DNA from: Sinomicrobium weinanense
GTDB lineage: Bacteria; Bacteroidota; Bacteroidia; Flavobacteriales; Flavobacteriaceae
Reading direction: 5' to 3'
Length of the DNA: 64,000 nucleotides
NCBI RefSeq assembly: GCF_018863395.1
Contig: NZ_JAHKRR010000002.1
Span: forward strand, 596,188 to 660,187
Below the pieces are notes generated by a model that saw only the letters and a list, made by a program, of their open reading frames with translations, was not told where the DNA came from and made no database searches. Positions within the stretch are counted from its first letter, which is position 1, and each line of letters starts with the position of its first letter. This document shows positions 1-7,336 of this stretch, one piece after another. The translations under genes were made by a program, and so were the position numbers.

Positions 1-203
1 CCGTAAAGAAAGAGAGCCAAAACGACCACGGAGACAAGCCCGCCACAAAATTCGAATACCAGTTACTCTATGTCCATGACAGGGAAGAGCCTACCCCGGT
101 TCATTTCAGTTATGTCCATACGATCCACACGCCTTATCCTCCGGAAAATTACACTTCCCGCTTCGGGAAAAGCCCGCTTAAACCTCCGATCGTATTGCTT
201 TAA
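1..203 (+). CDS. C-terminal end of an unidentified protein (5' partial)
   Basis: A reading frame that is open from base 3 ends at a TAA at 201-203 and encodes the last 66 residues of a protein cut by the window edge. It is rich in Tyr, Pro, His and charged residues (a segment reads YQLLYVHDREEP; the end reads KSPLKPPIVLL). No family is recognisable from this fragment. The other two forward frames contain stops, and the codon use is like that of the neighbours, which supports it being real. It lies 83 bases ahead of a same-strand lipoprotein gene. Confidence 0.55.
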   Translation, partial: VKKESQNDHGDKPATKFEYQLLYVHDREEPTPVHFSYVHTIHTPYPPENYTSRFGKSPLKPPIVLL

Positions 204-286
204 ATTACCGGTTTTCCTTGTTTCTCTTTCTGGCCTTCAGAAAGACTGCCTTATAATTATATTCAAAACCAAAAATAATTTTTGCA

Positions 287-724
287 ATGAAATTTTTCAA
301 TAGCCCTGTAATACTGATCGCAATATTTACCGTAACCACTGCGTGTACCACAAAACCATCTAAAGAAGCCCGGGAGTTCCAAACCCTGTTTGACGAGGTG
401 ATCGTTATCCATGACGAAGTTATGCCCCAAATGGGCAAACTGAACACGCTGGGACAACAACTGAAAAAAGAAGCAGACACTACAACCGCTGCTTATACCG
501 AAGCCGCGGAAGGCCTCAAAAAATCTCACAAGGTCATGATGGACTGGATGAAAGACTTCAGCGAAAAATTCCCTTATGACGATGCGCCCCTGAAGGACAA
601 GACCCCGGAGGAGATCACTCAAAAGATCGCCCTTCTAAAGTCTGAAAAAGAAGAAATGAGCGAACTCAGGGATCTCGTCAACCAGAGCATCGAAAAGGCC
701 GAAAGGCTTCTGGAAAAGAAATAG
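287..724 (+). CDS. Small helical lipoprotein of unknown function
   Basis: A 145-residue protein with a lipoprotein signal: a hydrophobic stretch at residues 8-16 and the cleavage Cys at residue 20 (TTAC). The mature part is almost entirely charged and helical (residues 30-145), with heptad-like spacing suggesting a coiled coil. It resembles small flavobacterial lipoproteins often mislabelled 'viral A-type inclusion protein'; that label says nothing about function. It probably sits in the periplasmic face of a membrane. The ATG at 287 is chosen because it gives the shortest complete lipoprotein signal. Confidence 0.85.
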   Translation: MKFFNSPVILIAIFTVTTACTTKPSKEAREFQTLFDEVIVIHDEVMPQMGKLNTLGQQLKKEADTTTAAYTEAAEGLKKSHKVMMDWMKDFSEKFPYDDAPLKDKTPEEITQKIALLKSEKEEMSELRDLVNQSIEKAERLLEKK

Positions 725-833
725 CTTATAAAACCATAGTCACCAAAAACACACAAAGCACATAAGCAGGAACAATAGCTCTGTTCGTTTCTGCTTATGT
801 GCTTTGCAATGCTGTTATTTCGGTATATTTCTA

Positions 834-2093
834 TTATTTGTCTTTTATCATCACAGCCTCTTCCCCTACCTTATTGCTCTCCGGAAGCAGCACGTCTACC
901 TCTACCTGATTCCTGACCAGGTCTTCAAAGGTTTCCCTTTTTCGTATGAGGTGAGCTTCGCCTTTATACCACAACACCTCGGCAGGCCTGAAGCGCGAAT
1001 TATAATTGCTCGCCATGGTAAAGCAATAGGCCCCGGCATTCTTAAAGCACAGGATATCCCCTTCGGTGATCTGGGCGATCCGGCGGTTGTTGGCAAAGGT
1101 ATCTGTCTCACAGATATATCCTACTACCGAATAAAAACGGTCCCTGCCACCGGGGTTGGAAATATTGACGATCTCGTGCTGTGCCCCGTAGAGCATAGGC
1201 CGGATCAAATGGTTGAATCCGGTATCCACTCCCGCAAAAACCGTGGAAGTGGTTTGTTTCACCACGTTGACCTCGGCCAGGAAATACCCCGCTTCACTGA
1301 CCAGGAATTTACCGGGCTCGAAGGCAAGGGCCAGGTCTTTGCCATATTCCTTGCAGAAGTCGTTAAACCTTTTGGTGAGCTTTTTACCCAGTTCTTCAAT
1401 ATTGGTCTCGATATCCCCTTCTTTGTAGGGCACCTTGAACCCGCTTCCGAAATCGATAAAATCGAGGTCTTTAAACTGTTTTGCAGTTTCAAAGAGAATT
1501 TCCGAAGCGTAGAGGAACACCTCTATATCCAGAATATCGCTCCCGGTATGCATATGGATACCGTTAATGTGCATATTCGTGTTTTCGGCAATACGCAGAA
1601 GATGCGGTATCTGGTGTATACTTATCCCGAACTTGGAATCGATATGCCCTACGGAAATATTTGTATTCCCTCCGGCCATCACATGAGGATTGATACGGAT
1701 ACACACAGGAATATCGGGATGTTTGGTACCGAATTGTTCCAGTATGGAAAGATTGTCTATATTGATCTGCACGCCCAGTGCAGCCACCTCCTCGATCTCC
1801 TCGAGAGAAACCCCGTTGGGCGTAAAAATAATGTCTTCCGGCTTAAACCCGGCCTGCAATCCCAACTGTACTTCCTGCACGGAAACCGTATCCAGGCCGC
1901 TCCCAAGATTGTTCAGCAGCTTTAAAACGGAAATATTGGAAAGTGCCTTGGCTGCATAATTCACTCTCAGGTTTTTCACCTTGCCGAAAGCCCCGGTCAG
2001 TCTCTGGTATTGCGATATGATCTTTTCTGCATCATATACGTAGACCGGATTTCCAAACTCACGGGCTATATGCAATAAGTCTTGATTGTTCAT
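834..2093 (-). CDS. lysA: Diaminopimelate decarboxylase
   Basis: PLP-dependent enzyme that decarboxylates meso-diaminopimelate to L-lysine, the last step of lysine synthesis, in the cytoplasm. The fold-type III alanine-racemase-like barrel carries the PLP lysine at about residue 49 (YAAKA), a HIDSKFG motif near 150, GIHMHTGS near 178 and an EPGK phosphate loop near 260. The C-terminal beta domain has CFKNAGAY, which includes the Cys contributed to the partner active site in the dimer. At 419 residues it has family length. The start at 2093 follows a TAnnTTTG box at 2139-2146. It stands alone, convergent with the preceding lipoprotein gene. Confidence 0.95.
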   Translation of the reverse strand: MNNQDLLHIAREFGNPVYVYDAEKIISQYQRLTGAFGKVKNLRVNYAAKALSNISVLKLLNNLGSGLDTVSVQEVQLGLQAGFKPEDIIFTPNGVSLEEIEEVAALGVQINIDNLSILEQFGTKHPDIPVCIRINPHVMAGGNTNISVGHIDSKFGISIHQIPHLLRIAENTNMHINGIHMHTGSDILDIEVFLYASEILFETAKQFKDLDFIDFGSGFKVPYKEGDIETNIEELGKKLTKRFNDFCKEYGKDLALAFEPGKFLVSEAGYFLAEVNVVKQTTSTVFAGVDTGFNHLIRPMLYGAQHEIVNISNPGGRDRFYSVVGYICETDTFANNRRIAQITEGDILCFKNAGAYCFTMASNYNSRFRPAEVLWYKGEAHLIRKRETFEDLVRNQVEVDVLLPESNKVGEEAVMIKDK

Positions 2094-2138
2094 ATCTAAA
2101 AAATAGTGTTAGTGTCTTGTTTCGTCTGTTTAAGCCCA

Positions 2139-2146
2139 CAAATATA
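2139..2146 (-). promoter_or_regulatory. lysA promoter, -7 element
   Basis: On the minus strand the sequence TATATTTG matches the Bacteroidota consensus TAnnTTTG, about 46 bases ahead of the lysA start. No clear -33 TTTG is seen. Confidence 0.6.
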
Positions 2147-2379
2147 AGGCATTAGACCTGTTCCCGGGAAAAAATAGCAATCAAAAACATAAAAAACGAA
2201 CATTTTGTTAAAAAACAAACAACTCATTTTATAAGACCATCCTTTTAAAAACCCGTTTTTTACATCTGGAACATTCACTTCTGAAGATCAATATTTTATC
2301 TTCCGAAAGACAAAATACAGCAATTTTTGCGTCAATTCAAAAAAATACATTTAAGCTGGCGTAATTATACCAGGTTTCC

Positions 2380-2387
2380 TATTTTTG
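2380..2387 (+). promoter_or_regulatory. sucC promoter, -7 element
   Basis: TATTTTTG matches TAnnTTTG and lies 119 bases ahead of the sucC start, so the transcript would have a leader of about 110 bases that includes the short-word repeat at 2402-2480. The -33 region is weak. Confidence 0.55.
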
Positions 2388-2401
2388 TCACTCGTTAAAA
2401 A

Positions 2402-2480
2402 GTTAGAAGTCGGAAGTCAGAAATCGGAAGTAGAATTGATCTGCCTACAAAACTTCGGACTCCGGACATCGGATTCAGAC
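2402..2480. repeat. Short-word intergenic repeat in the sucC leader
   Basis: A run of imperfect repeats of GAAGTCGGAAGT-like words, followed by their approximate complement (ACTTCGGACTCCGGA). It can fold back partly on itself. Together with the lysA and sucC promoters it accounts for the 412-base gap between lysA and sucC; I see no gene there. Confidence 0.55.
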
Positions 2481-2505
2481 CCAAAAAACAAACATATTTG
2501 AAGTT

Positions 2506-3699
2506 ATGAATTTACACGAATATCAGGGAAAAGAAATATTAGCCAGTTTCGGCGTCAGGGTACAACGGGGCATTGTGGCCCACAACCCGCAGGAAGCCGT
2601 TACTGCTGCCAAGCAGCTCACTCAGGAAACAGGAACCGGATGGCACGTTATCAAGGCCCAGGTACATGCAGGAGGCCGTGGTAAGGGTGGCGGTGTAAAA
2701 CTGGCCAAGGACCTGAAACAGGTAGAAGAACTGGCAGAACAGATCATAGGGATGAACCTGGTCACCCCCCAGACGTCTGCCGAAGGAAAAAAAGTACATC
2801 AGGTATTGGTTGCAGAAGATGTGTACTACCCGGGAGACAGTGAAACTTCTGAGTTCTATATGTCAGTACTCCTCGACCGTGCCAAGGGAAAGAACATGAT
2901 CATGTACTCTACCGAAGGAGGGATGGACATTGAGCAGGTGGCCGAAAAGACACCTCACCTCATCTTTACGGAAGAGGTCGACCCATCGGTAGGCATACTG
3001 CCTTTCCAGGCCAGAAGAGTAGCTTTTAACCTCGGACTTAGCGGAAACGCCTTTAAGGAAATGGTAAAATTCGTAAGCGCGCTCTATACTGCTTACACCA
3101 AATCCGATGCTTCCCTGTTTGAGATCAACCCGGTATTAAAGACCTCCGACGATAAGATCATGGCTGTCGATGCCAAGGTTACCCTGGACGACAACGCCCT
3201 GTTCCGTCATAAAAATTACGCGGAAATGCGCGACCTCCGCGAAGAAAACCCCATCGAAGTGGAAGCCAAGGCCGTAGGGCTGAACTACGTGGACCTGGAC
3301 GGTAACGTAGGATGTATGGTAAACGGCGCCGGATTGGCCATGGCCACGATGGACCTGATCAAACAGGCCGGTGGGGAGCCTGCTAACTTCCTCGATGTTG
3401 GAGGTACTGCAGATGCCAAACGCGTGGAAACTGCTTTCCGTATTATCCTGAAAGACCCGAACGTAAAAGCCATCCTGATCAACATCTTCGGTGGTATTGT
3501 TCGTTGCGACCGTGTGGCCCAGGGTATCGTAGATGCCTATAAGAACATGGGAGATGCCATCCAGGTGCCGATCATCGTTCGCCTTCAGGGGACCAATGCA
3601 GAGATCGCCAAGGAACTTATCGACAATTCCGGACTGGCCGTACACTCTGCCGTACAGTTCCAGGAAGCTGCCGACAAGGTTAAAGAAGTATTGAACTAA
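2506..3699 (+). CDS. sucC: Succinyl-CoA synthetase, beta subunit
   Basis: Beta subunit of the TCA-cycle enzyme that converts succinyl-CoA, ADP (or GDP) and phosphate to succinate, CoA and the nucleoside triphosphate. Residues 1 to about 225 form the ATP-grasp domain, opening with NLHEYQGKEIL and containing the HAGGRGKGGGVK loop near 55. The CoA-ligase domain has NGAGLAMATMD near 268 and NIFGGIVRCD near 328, which carries the conserved loop facing the active-site phosphohistidine of the alpha subunit. Length 397 is normal. The alpha-subunit gene sucD is not adjacent, as is usual in flavobacteria. A strong terminator follows. Confidence 0.97.
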   Translation: MNLHEYQGKEILASFGVRVQRGIVAHNPQEAVTAAKQLTQETGTGWHVIKAQVHAGGRGKGGGVKLAKDLKQVEELAEQIIGMNLVTPQTSAEGKKVHQVLVAEDVYYPGDSETSEFYMSVLLDRAKGKNMIMYSTEGGMDIEQVAEKTPHLIFTEEVDPSVGILPFQARRVAFNLGLSGNAFKEMVKFVSALYTAYTKSDASLFEINPVLKTSDDKIMAVDAKVTLDDNALFRHKNYAEMRDLREENPIEVEAKAVGLNYVDLDGNVGCMVNGAGLAMATMDLIKQAGGEPANFLDVGGTADAKRVETAFRIILKDPNVKAILINIFGGIVRCDRVAQGIVDAYKNMGDAIQVPIIVRLQGTNAEIAKELIDNSGLAVHSAVQFQEAADKVKEVLN

Positions 3700-3727
3700 G
3701 CCTCTTCAGGTCATAAAATAAATTCGG

Positions 3728-3764
3728 ACTCCCGGGAAAATAATTTCCGGGAGTTTTTGTTTTA
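3728..3764 (+). terminator. Terminator after sucC
   Basis: Stem ACTCCCGG/CCGGGAGT, extended by three A:T pairs past a bulged G, then a T-rich tract. It starts 29 bases after the sucC stop. Confidence 0.85.
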
Positions 3765-3862
3765 CATATATAGATCATGTGCCAATTTAACTACATCAAC
3801 CTAATCTCAAAAGAGAAAAATTTAAATCATTTTAAAACAACCTATCGCAATTCCAACCTTCC

Positions 3863-4264
3863 ATGAACACCAAAAAAGAAAAACTGAGCCTGCTCGCGGA
3901 TATGATCGCCCTGGCCAGGACCGATGGTGACATCAAAGACATCGAATACCGTTTTCTCCTTACCGTAGCCGAACAGTTGGGCATAGCAAAAAAGACCCTT
4001 GACAGCCTCTTCACCCAAAAAGTAGAACAGGTGCCCCTGAAACCCGAGTCCGAACGCATTTTACAGTTTCACCGGTTGGTTCTGCTCATGAATGTAGACC
4101 AGTCGTCCAGCCCAGGTGAGATTGACAAGATCAAGGACCTCGGCATCCATATGGGGCTTAATCCCCAGGCTACGGACAAAATACTGGAAATTATGCACCG
4201 GTACCCGAACAAGGTAGTCCCTCCGGATGTACTTATCCGGATCTTTAAAACACACTACAATTGA
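3863..4264 (+). CDS. TerB-like helical domain protein
   Basis: A 133-residue cytoplasmic protein whose first ~120 residues look like the TerB/DjlA-N helical domain: the opening SLLADMIALARTDGDI and the second half DPGEIDKIKDLG-like segment carry acidic metal-binding-type positions. Close flavobacterial relatives are often named 'excinuclease ABC subunit B', which is an annotation error because no UvrB motif is present. Function unknown. It may be linked to the following hsp20 gene, but a 138-base gap with an 11-bp inverted repeat separates them. Confidence 0.75.
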   Translation: MNTKKEKLSLLADMIALARTDGDIKDIEYRFLLTVAEQLGIAKKTLDSLFTQKVEQVPLKPESERILQFHRLVLLMNVDQSSSPGEIDKIKDLGIHMGLNPQATDKILEIMHRYPNKVVPPDVLIRIFKTHYN

Positions 4265-4273
4265 TTCGAAACT

Positions 4274-4327
4274 GACATTATGACACTAAAATTTGATACA
4301 TCTATGTCATAATGTCCTGAAATCAGG
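4274..4327. promoter_or_regulatory. Inverted repeats ahead of hsp20
   Basis: An 11-bp perfect inverted repeat, GACATTATGAC (4274-4284) and GTCATAATGTC (4306-4316), with a 21-base spacer; it is followed directly by a second palindrome, CCTGA-AA-TCAGG (4316-4327). The layout is like a regulator site ahead of hsp20, but could also be a weak stem-loop at the end of the preceding transcript. Confidence 0.5.
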
Positions 4328-4402
4328 ATTGGAACTGCATTTGCTATTTACCGGTTGAAACAACAAATAAAAAGTGTCGAACCTTAAAAAAACAATAGCA
4401 TT

Positions 4403-4831
4403 ATGAAACTGGTAAAAAGAAATAACGATGTTTGGTTCCCTTCTTTCTTCGACGAATTCCTCAAGCCTGACTGGCTAGGCGGAATACAAAATTTCAATTC
4501 ACATGTTCCGGCCGTGAACATCAGGGAAACCGATAAAGATTTTGTCCTGGAATTAGTAGTTCCGGGCAAGAGCAAGGAAGATTTCAACATTGAAGTGGAC
4601 GACAAGGTACTGACCGTTTCTTCCGAACACAAAGAAGAAAAGAAAGATGAAAATGACAAATACACCCGCAGGGAGTTCAGTCACTTCGCTTTTCAAAGGT
4701 CATTCAACCTGCCGGACAGTGTAAACGAAGAAGACATCAACGCTGCTTACGAGAACGGAATACTTAAACTCACCCTTCCGAAGCGCGACGAAGCATTGCC
4801 CAAACCCAAAAAAGTCATCGAGATTTCATAA
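4403..4831 (+). CDS. Small heat-shock protein, Hsp20/alpha-crystallin family
   Basis: ATP-independent holdase that binds unfolding proteins in the cytoplasm. The alpha-crystallin domain spans about residues 33-130, with the typical motif ENGILKLTLPKR near its end (the A-x-x-x-n-GvL core) and a C-terminal IEI tail matching the I-x-I oligomerisation motif. Length 142 is typical. The start at 4403 is followed by the expected amphipathic N-terminal arm (FFDEFLKPDWLG). A clean terminator follows 35 bases downstream. The inverted repeats at 4274-4327 may control it. Confidence 0.95.
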   Translation: MKLVKRNNDVWFPSFFDEFLKPDWLGGIQNFNSHVPAVNIRETDKDFVLELVVPGKSKEDFNIEVDDKVLTVSSEHKEEKKDENDKYTRREFSHFAFQRSFNLPDSVNEEDINAAYENGILKLTLPKRDEALPKPKKVIEIS

Positions 4832-4865
4832 CTTTAATTGAGTTGGTTAGTTAATTGGTTTTTAG

Positions 4866-4903
4866 ATCCCCTGCCGCTTATTTCCGGCAGGGGATTTTTT
4901 TAT
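4866..4903 (+). terminator. Terminator after hsp20
   Basis: A perfect 11-bp stem (ATCCCCTGCCG with CGGCAGGGGAT), 8-base loop, then a run of seven T. Confidence 0.9.
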
Positions 4904-4988
4904 TAAGCTAAACTCATTATTAACGTGAATAATGCTTAAACTCTCTGGATCAAAAACATTTAAAAATTACAACCTTTATTTGAGATTT

Positions 4989-5170
4989 AAAAAAGGCTCC
5001 CCTCTTCAGATGAAGGGAGGTGGTCCCGATTTCAATCGGGATCGGAGGGTTTGAAGGCCCAAGCCATTGGATAAATACAAAAGTTGGGGATATACCCAGG
5101 ATTTGGGCCTTCAAACTCCCCGTCCCGCAAGCGAGACACCCCTCTTCATCTGAAGAGGGGAGCCTTTTTT
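4989..5170. repeat. Nested inverted-repeat element, probably also a two-way terminator
   Basis: Outer arms of 27 bp are perfect complements (4989-5015 and 5144-5170; they begin AAAAAAGGCTCCCC and end in six T). Inside are a second perfect 14-bp inverted repeat (5049-5062 with 5103-5116, GTTTGAAGGCCCAA) and a tight 8-bp hairpin TCCCGATT/AATCGGGA (5024-5041). It lies between the convergent hsp20 and DUF4136 genes. The A- and T-rich ends would end transcription from either side. No coding capacity is seen in the 384-base gap. Confidence 0.8.
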
Positions 5171-5215
5171 CTTATCCATTATTCACATTATTATCAACAA
5201 AATTCCAGTATTCGT

Positions 5216-5734
5216 TTATTTTCGTCCCGGAGGATATTTACCGAACACTTTTTGCACCACTTTACGGTACATCTGTTCCCTGGCTTCCGGGCTGGAATTG
5301 TTACCTATTTTGGCTTCATAGACGCCTTGCCAGAAAAGGTCGTCCTTTTGAGCGTCGATAAGATCGAAAGTGATTTCCTGGGTCGTAGAGTTTGAACGGA
5401 TGGGAATACCTCCCGAAATACCAAAACCTCCACGCCTTCCACCACTTCCTATACCAATCCCTACGGAACTGTTATACGGGGTTTCGTATTGCCTGGTAAA
5501 AATATTGATATACATATCCGGATTGTCCGACCGTACAAAGCCCCTGCTTCTGAGCAATGCTTCGGTTTGGGCAATAATACGTTTTTCATCGAGCTGGTTC
5601 AGCCCGGAGTTCATTTCCGGATAAAAGCTAAACGTTTTATAAGCCGAAAAATCCGCGCCCCGGTCGTAATCGATCCTTGCCGTAGAACAAGCTACAAACA
5701 GAACAGACAAAAAGAAGATCTTAAGAAATCGCAT
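5216..5734 (-). CDS. DUF4136 lipoprotein
   Basis: A 172-residue lipoprotein: signal peptide residues 3-15 and lipidation Cys at residue 16 (LFVACS). The mature part matches the DUF4136 pattern, with YDRGADFSAYKTFSFYP near the start and a Gly-rich segment around residues 95-110, typical for envelope lipoproteins of this family. Function unknown. It is a single gene with its own TAnnTTTG box 17 bases ahead of the start. Confidence 0.9.
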   Translation of the reverse strand: MRFLKIFFLSVLFVACSTARIDYDRGADFSAYKTFSFYPEMNSGLNQLDEKRIIAQTEALLRSRGFVRSDNPDMYINIFTRQYETPYNSSVGIGIGSGGRRGGFGISGGIPIRSNSTTQEITFDLIDAQKDDLFWQGVYEAKIGNNSSPEAREQMYRKVVQKVFGKYPPGRK

Positions 5735-5750
5735 AACACATCGCTTTTCT

Positions 5751-5758
5751 CAAAATTA
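5751..5758 (-). promoter_or_regulatory. Promoter -7 element of the DUF4136 lipoprotein gene
   Basis: TAATTTTG on the minus strand matches TAnnTTTG. It lies 17 bases ahead of the start codon. Confidence 0.55.
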
Positions 5759-5806
5759 CGGAAAAATTGCCACTTTCACCTCCGGAAAATATAAGTTGCA
5801 GACTAT

Positions 5807-6829
5807 CTACTCCGGAAGTTTCACTTTGTTAATGGTAAACTCCATATCGTCAATACTCCCTTCTACTTCATGTATCCTCGAATTGGTATAGTACAAATAG
5901 CCATCGTAAACACCAAAAGTGTCCGCCCATCGGACATCTTCTCCTTCCACCAGGGTCTCAATGGTTTTACGGTCCGGCGCCAGATATTGGATCTTATTGT
6001 TTTCAAGGTCGGCAAAATAGAGGTTCCCCCTTTTGTCTATGATCATTCCGTCGGGTGCAGCAGTCTTTATTTTAAAAGGTTTTACGGTCTTCAACTTTTC
6101 CGGATCCAGCAGGTCTTCGGTCTTTATCCCGTAAAGCGTATATCCCGTCAATGCATGGAAATAGAGTACATCATTTTTAGTGTCCAGTGCAATCCCATCC
6201 GAATGCACTTCAGCCTTCAAGGGTTTATCACCAAAAGTAAGATGGTCCGCTTCTGCCGTTGTAAACCGATGTCCGTCCAGCACCCTGGTAAAAGTACGGT
6301 TCCGTTTATCTACGATGATCAGCCCCGGCCTTTTGGAATCTGTTAGATATATCTTATCCTTTTTGACATCTACCCTCAGGTCATTTACATAGGAATCTTC
6401 TTTTACCACGCCGTCCGGCAGTACATAAGTATCTTTTAAGGTATCGTTCCCGAGATCATATACATAGATTTTTGGCGAAGTAATAATCCCGGAAAACATG
6501 GGATTGGCAGTTTCCAAAACATACAGCTCCTCCCCGCTGGCCACTACGGACTGTATACCAATAAATTTTTCACCTGCCGGATCGCCCACCTCCCAGGAAT
6601 TTACAGTTTTATCCGGATAGGGTTTATAGTTTCCATCGGGAAAAACCTCTACAATTGAAAAGGGCACACCTTTCCTCCACCTGGGGAAATTAGCAAAAAT
6701 CCTTCCGCTTTCGGTTACGGTAACGCCGGTTACCTGAACTCCTTTAAAGGAAGCCACTCCAATAACACTGCTTTGTGCTTTTAAAATAACAGGAAAAATA
6801 AGGACTAAAACGATAAATGATCTTTTCAT
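5807..6829 (-). CDS. Secreted MRJP/yellow-like beta-propeller protein
   Basis: A 340-residue exported protein with a cleavable signal peptide ending near residue 18 (LKAQ). The mature part resembles the major royal jelly protein/'yellow' family, also annotated in bacteria as L-dopachrome-tautomerase-related or SMP-30-like proteins: propeller blades with GIQSVVASGEELYVLETAN, YVNDLRVDVKKDKIYLTDS and DGMIIDKRGNLYFADLENN. Such proteins bind small molecules; the substrate cannot be told from sequence. It is divergent from an HxlR regulator, with the two promoters overlapping, so that regulator is its likely controller. Confidence 0.85.
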   Translation of the reverse strand: MKRSFIVLVLIFPVILKAQSSVIGVASFKGVQVTGVTVTESGRIFANFPRWRKGVPFSIVEVFPDGNYKPYPDKTVNSWEVGDPAGEKFIGIQSVVASGEELYVLETANPMFSGIITSPKIYVYDLGNDTLKDTYVLPDGVVKEDSYVNDLRVDVKKDKIYLTDSKRPGLIIVDKRNRTFTRVLDGHRFTTAEADHLTFGDKPLKAEVHSDGIALDTKNDVLYFHALTGYTLYGIKTEDLLDPEKLKTVKPFKIKTAAPDGMIIDKRGNLYFADLENNKIQYLAPDRKTIETLVEGEDVRWADTFGVYDGYLYYTNSRIHEVEGSIDDMEFTINKVKLPE

Positions 6830-6836
6830 TTTTTAT

Positions 6837-6853
6837 ACTATAAAAATTATAGT
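6837..6853. promoter_or_regulatory. Palindrome in the MRJP-like gene leader
   Basis: ACTATAA-AAA-TTATAGT, perfect 7-bp arms, lying between the minus-strand -7 box and the MRJP-like start. A possible operator. Confidence 0.4.
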
Positions 6854-6886
6854 TGCAAAACTAAATACAGTTAAATAGCTTTGCAA
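6853..6886. promoter_or_regulatory. Mirror-image divergent promoters between MRJP-like gene and hxlR
   Basis: A 7-bp inverted repeat, TTGCAAA (6853-6859) and TTTGCAA (6880-6886), holds both promoters. Rightward: TTG at 6853-6855, 20-base spacer, TAGCTTTG at 6876-6883. Leftward: TTG complement at 6884-6886, 20-base spacer, TAGTTTTG at 6856-6863 on the minus strand. Each arm therefore serves as the -33 of one promoter and overlaps the -7 of the other. Confidence 0.7.
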
Positions 6887-6889
6887 TAA

Positions 6890-6905
6890 CTATCCAAAAG
6901 GATAG
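6890..6905. promoter_or_regulatory. Likely HxlR operator
   Basis: CTATCC-AAAA-GGATAG, a perfect 6-bp palindrome just downstream of the hxlR -7 box and ahead of its start. The same half-site (GGATAG) forms the palindrome of the second HxlR locus at 12938-12953. Confidence 0.55.
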
Positions 6906-6915
6906 GTGGTAAAAA

Positions 6916-7296
6916 ATGGGACTGATCTGCGAAACAGAGTTATATAAGATAGGAGACAAACTGTACCCGTGTGGCACCAGTATCACCATGGCATTTATAG
7001 GTGGAAAGTGGAAAACGGTGATCCTGTCTCACCTGAAACAAGGGACTATGCGGTATAGCGAGCTTCGGAAAAAACTCCCGGTCATCACGGAAAGGACACT
7101 CAGCATTCAGCTAAAACAGATGGAGGAGGACGGTATTGTAAACCGTAAAGTATACACCTCAAAACCCCCGTTAAAGGTAGAATATTCGCTTACGGATTTT
7201 GGCAGAACACTTATCCCCGTACTGGAAGTTATTGCAGGCTGGGGAGATCAATTTGCCGAAAAAAACGCCCGGATAGTGAAAAACGACAGGCTATAA
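6916..7296 (+). CDS. HxlR-family transcriptional regulator
   Basis: A 126-residue MarR-like winged-helix regulator. The HxlR core spans residues 15-105: CGTSITMAFIGGKWKTVILSHL, then RYSELRKKLPVITERTLSIQLKQMEEDGIV (recognition helix) and the wing VEYSLTDFGRTLIPVL. The N-terminal Cys near residue 18 is conserved in redox- or electrophile-sensing members. It probably represses its own promoter and that of the divergent MRJP-like gene. The inducer is unknown. Confidence 0.93.
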   Translation: MGLICETELYKIGDKLYPCGTSITMAFIGGKWKTVILSHLKQGTMRYSELRKKLPVITERTLSIQLKQMEEDGIVNRKVYTSKPPLKVEYSLTDFGRTLIPVLEVIAGWGDQFAEKNARIVKNDRL

Positions 7297-7336
7297 CCTG
7301 TGTTTTTTTCTTTTCTCGAACCCCAATATAACCCGC

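Noticed and set aside
804..1925. A 373-codon open frame on the plus strand
   Set aside because: It is the antisense of lysA, whose motifs are complete. Its translation has no family features.
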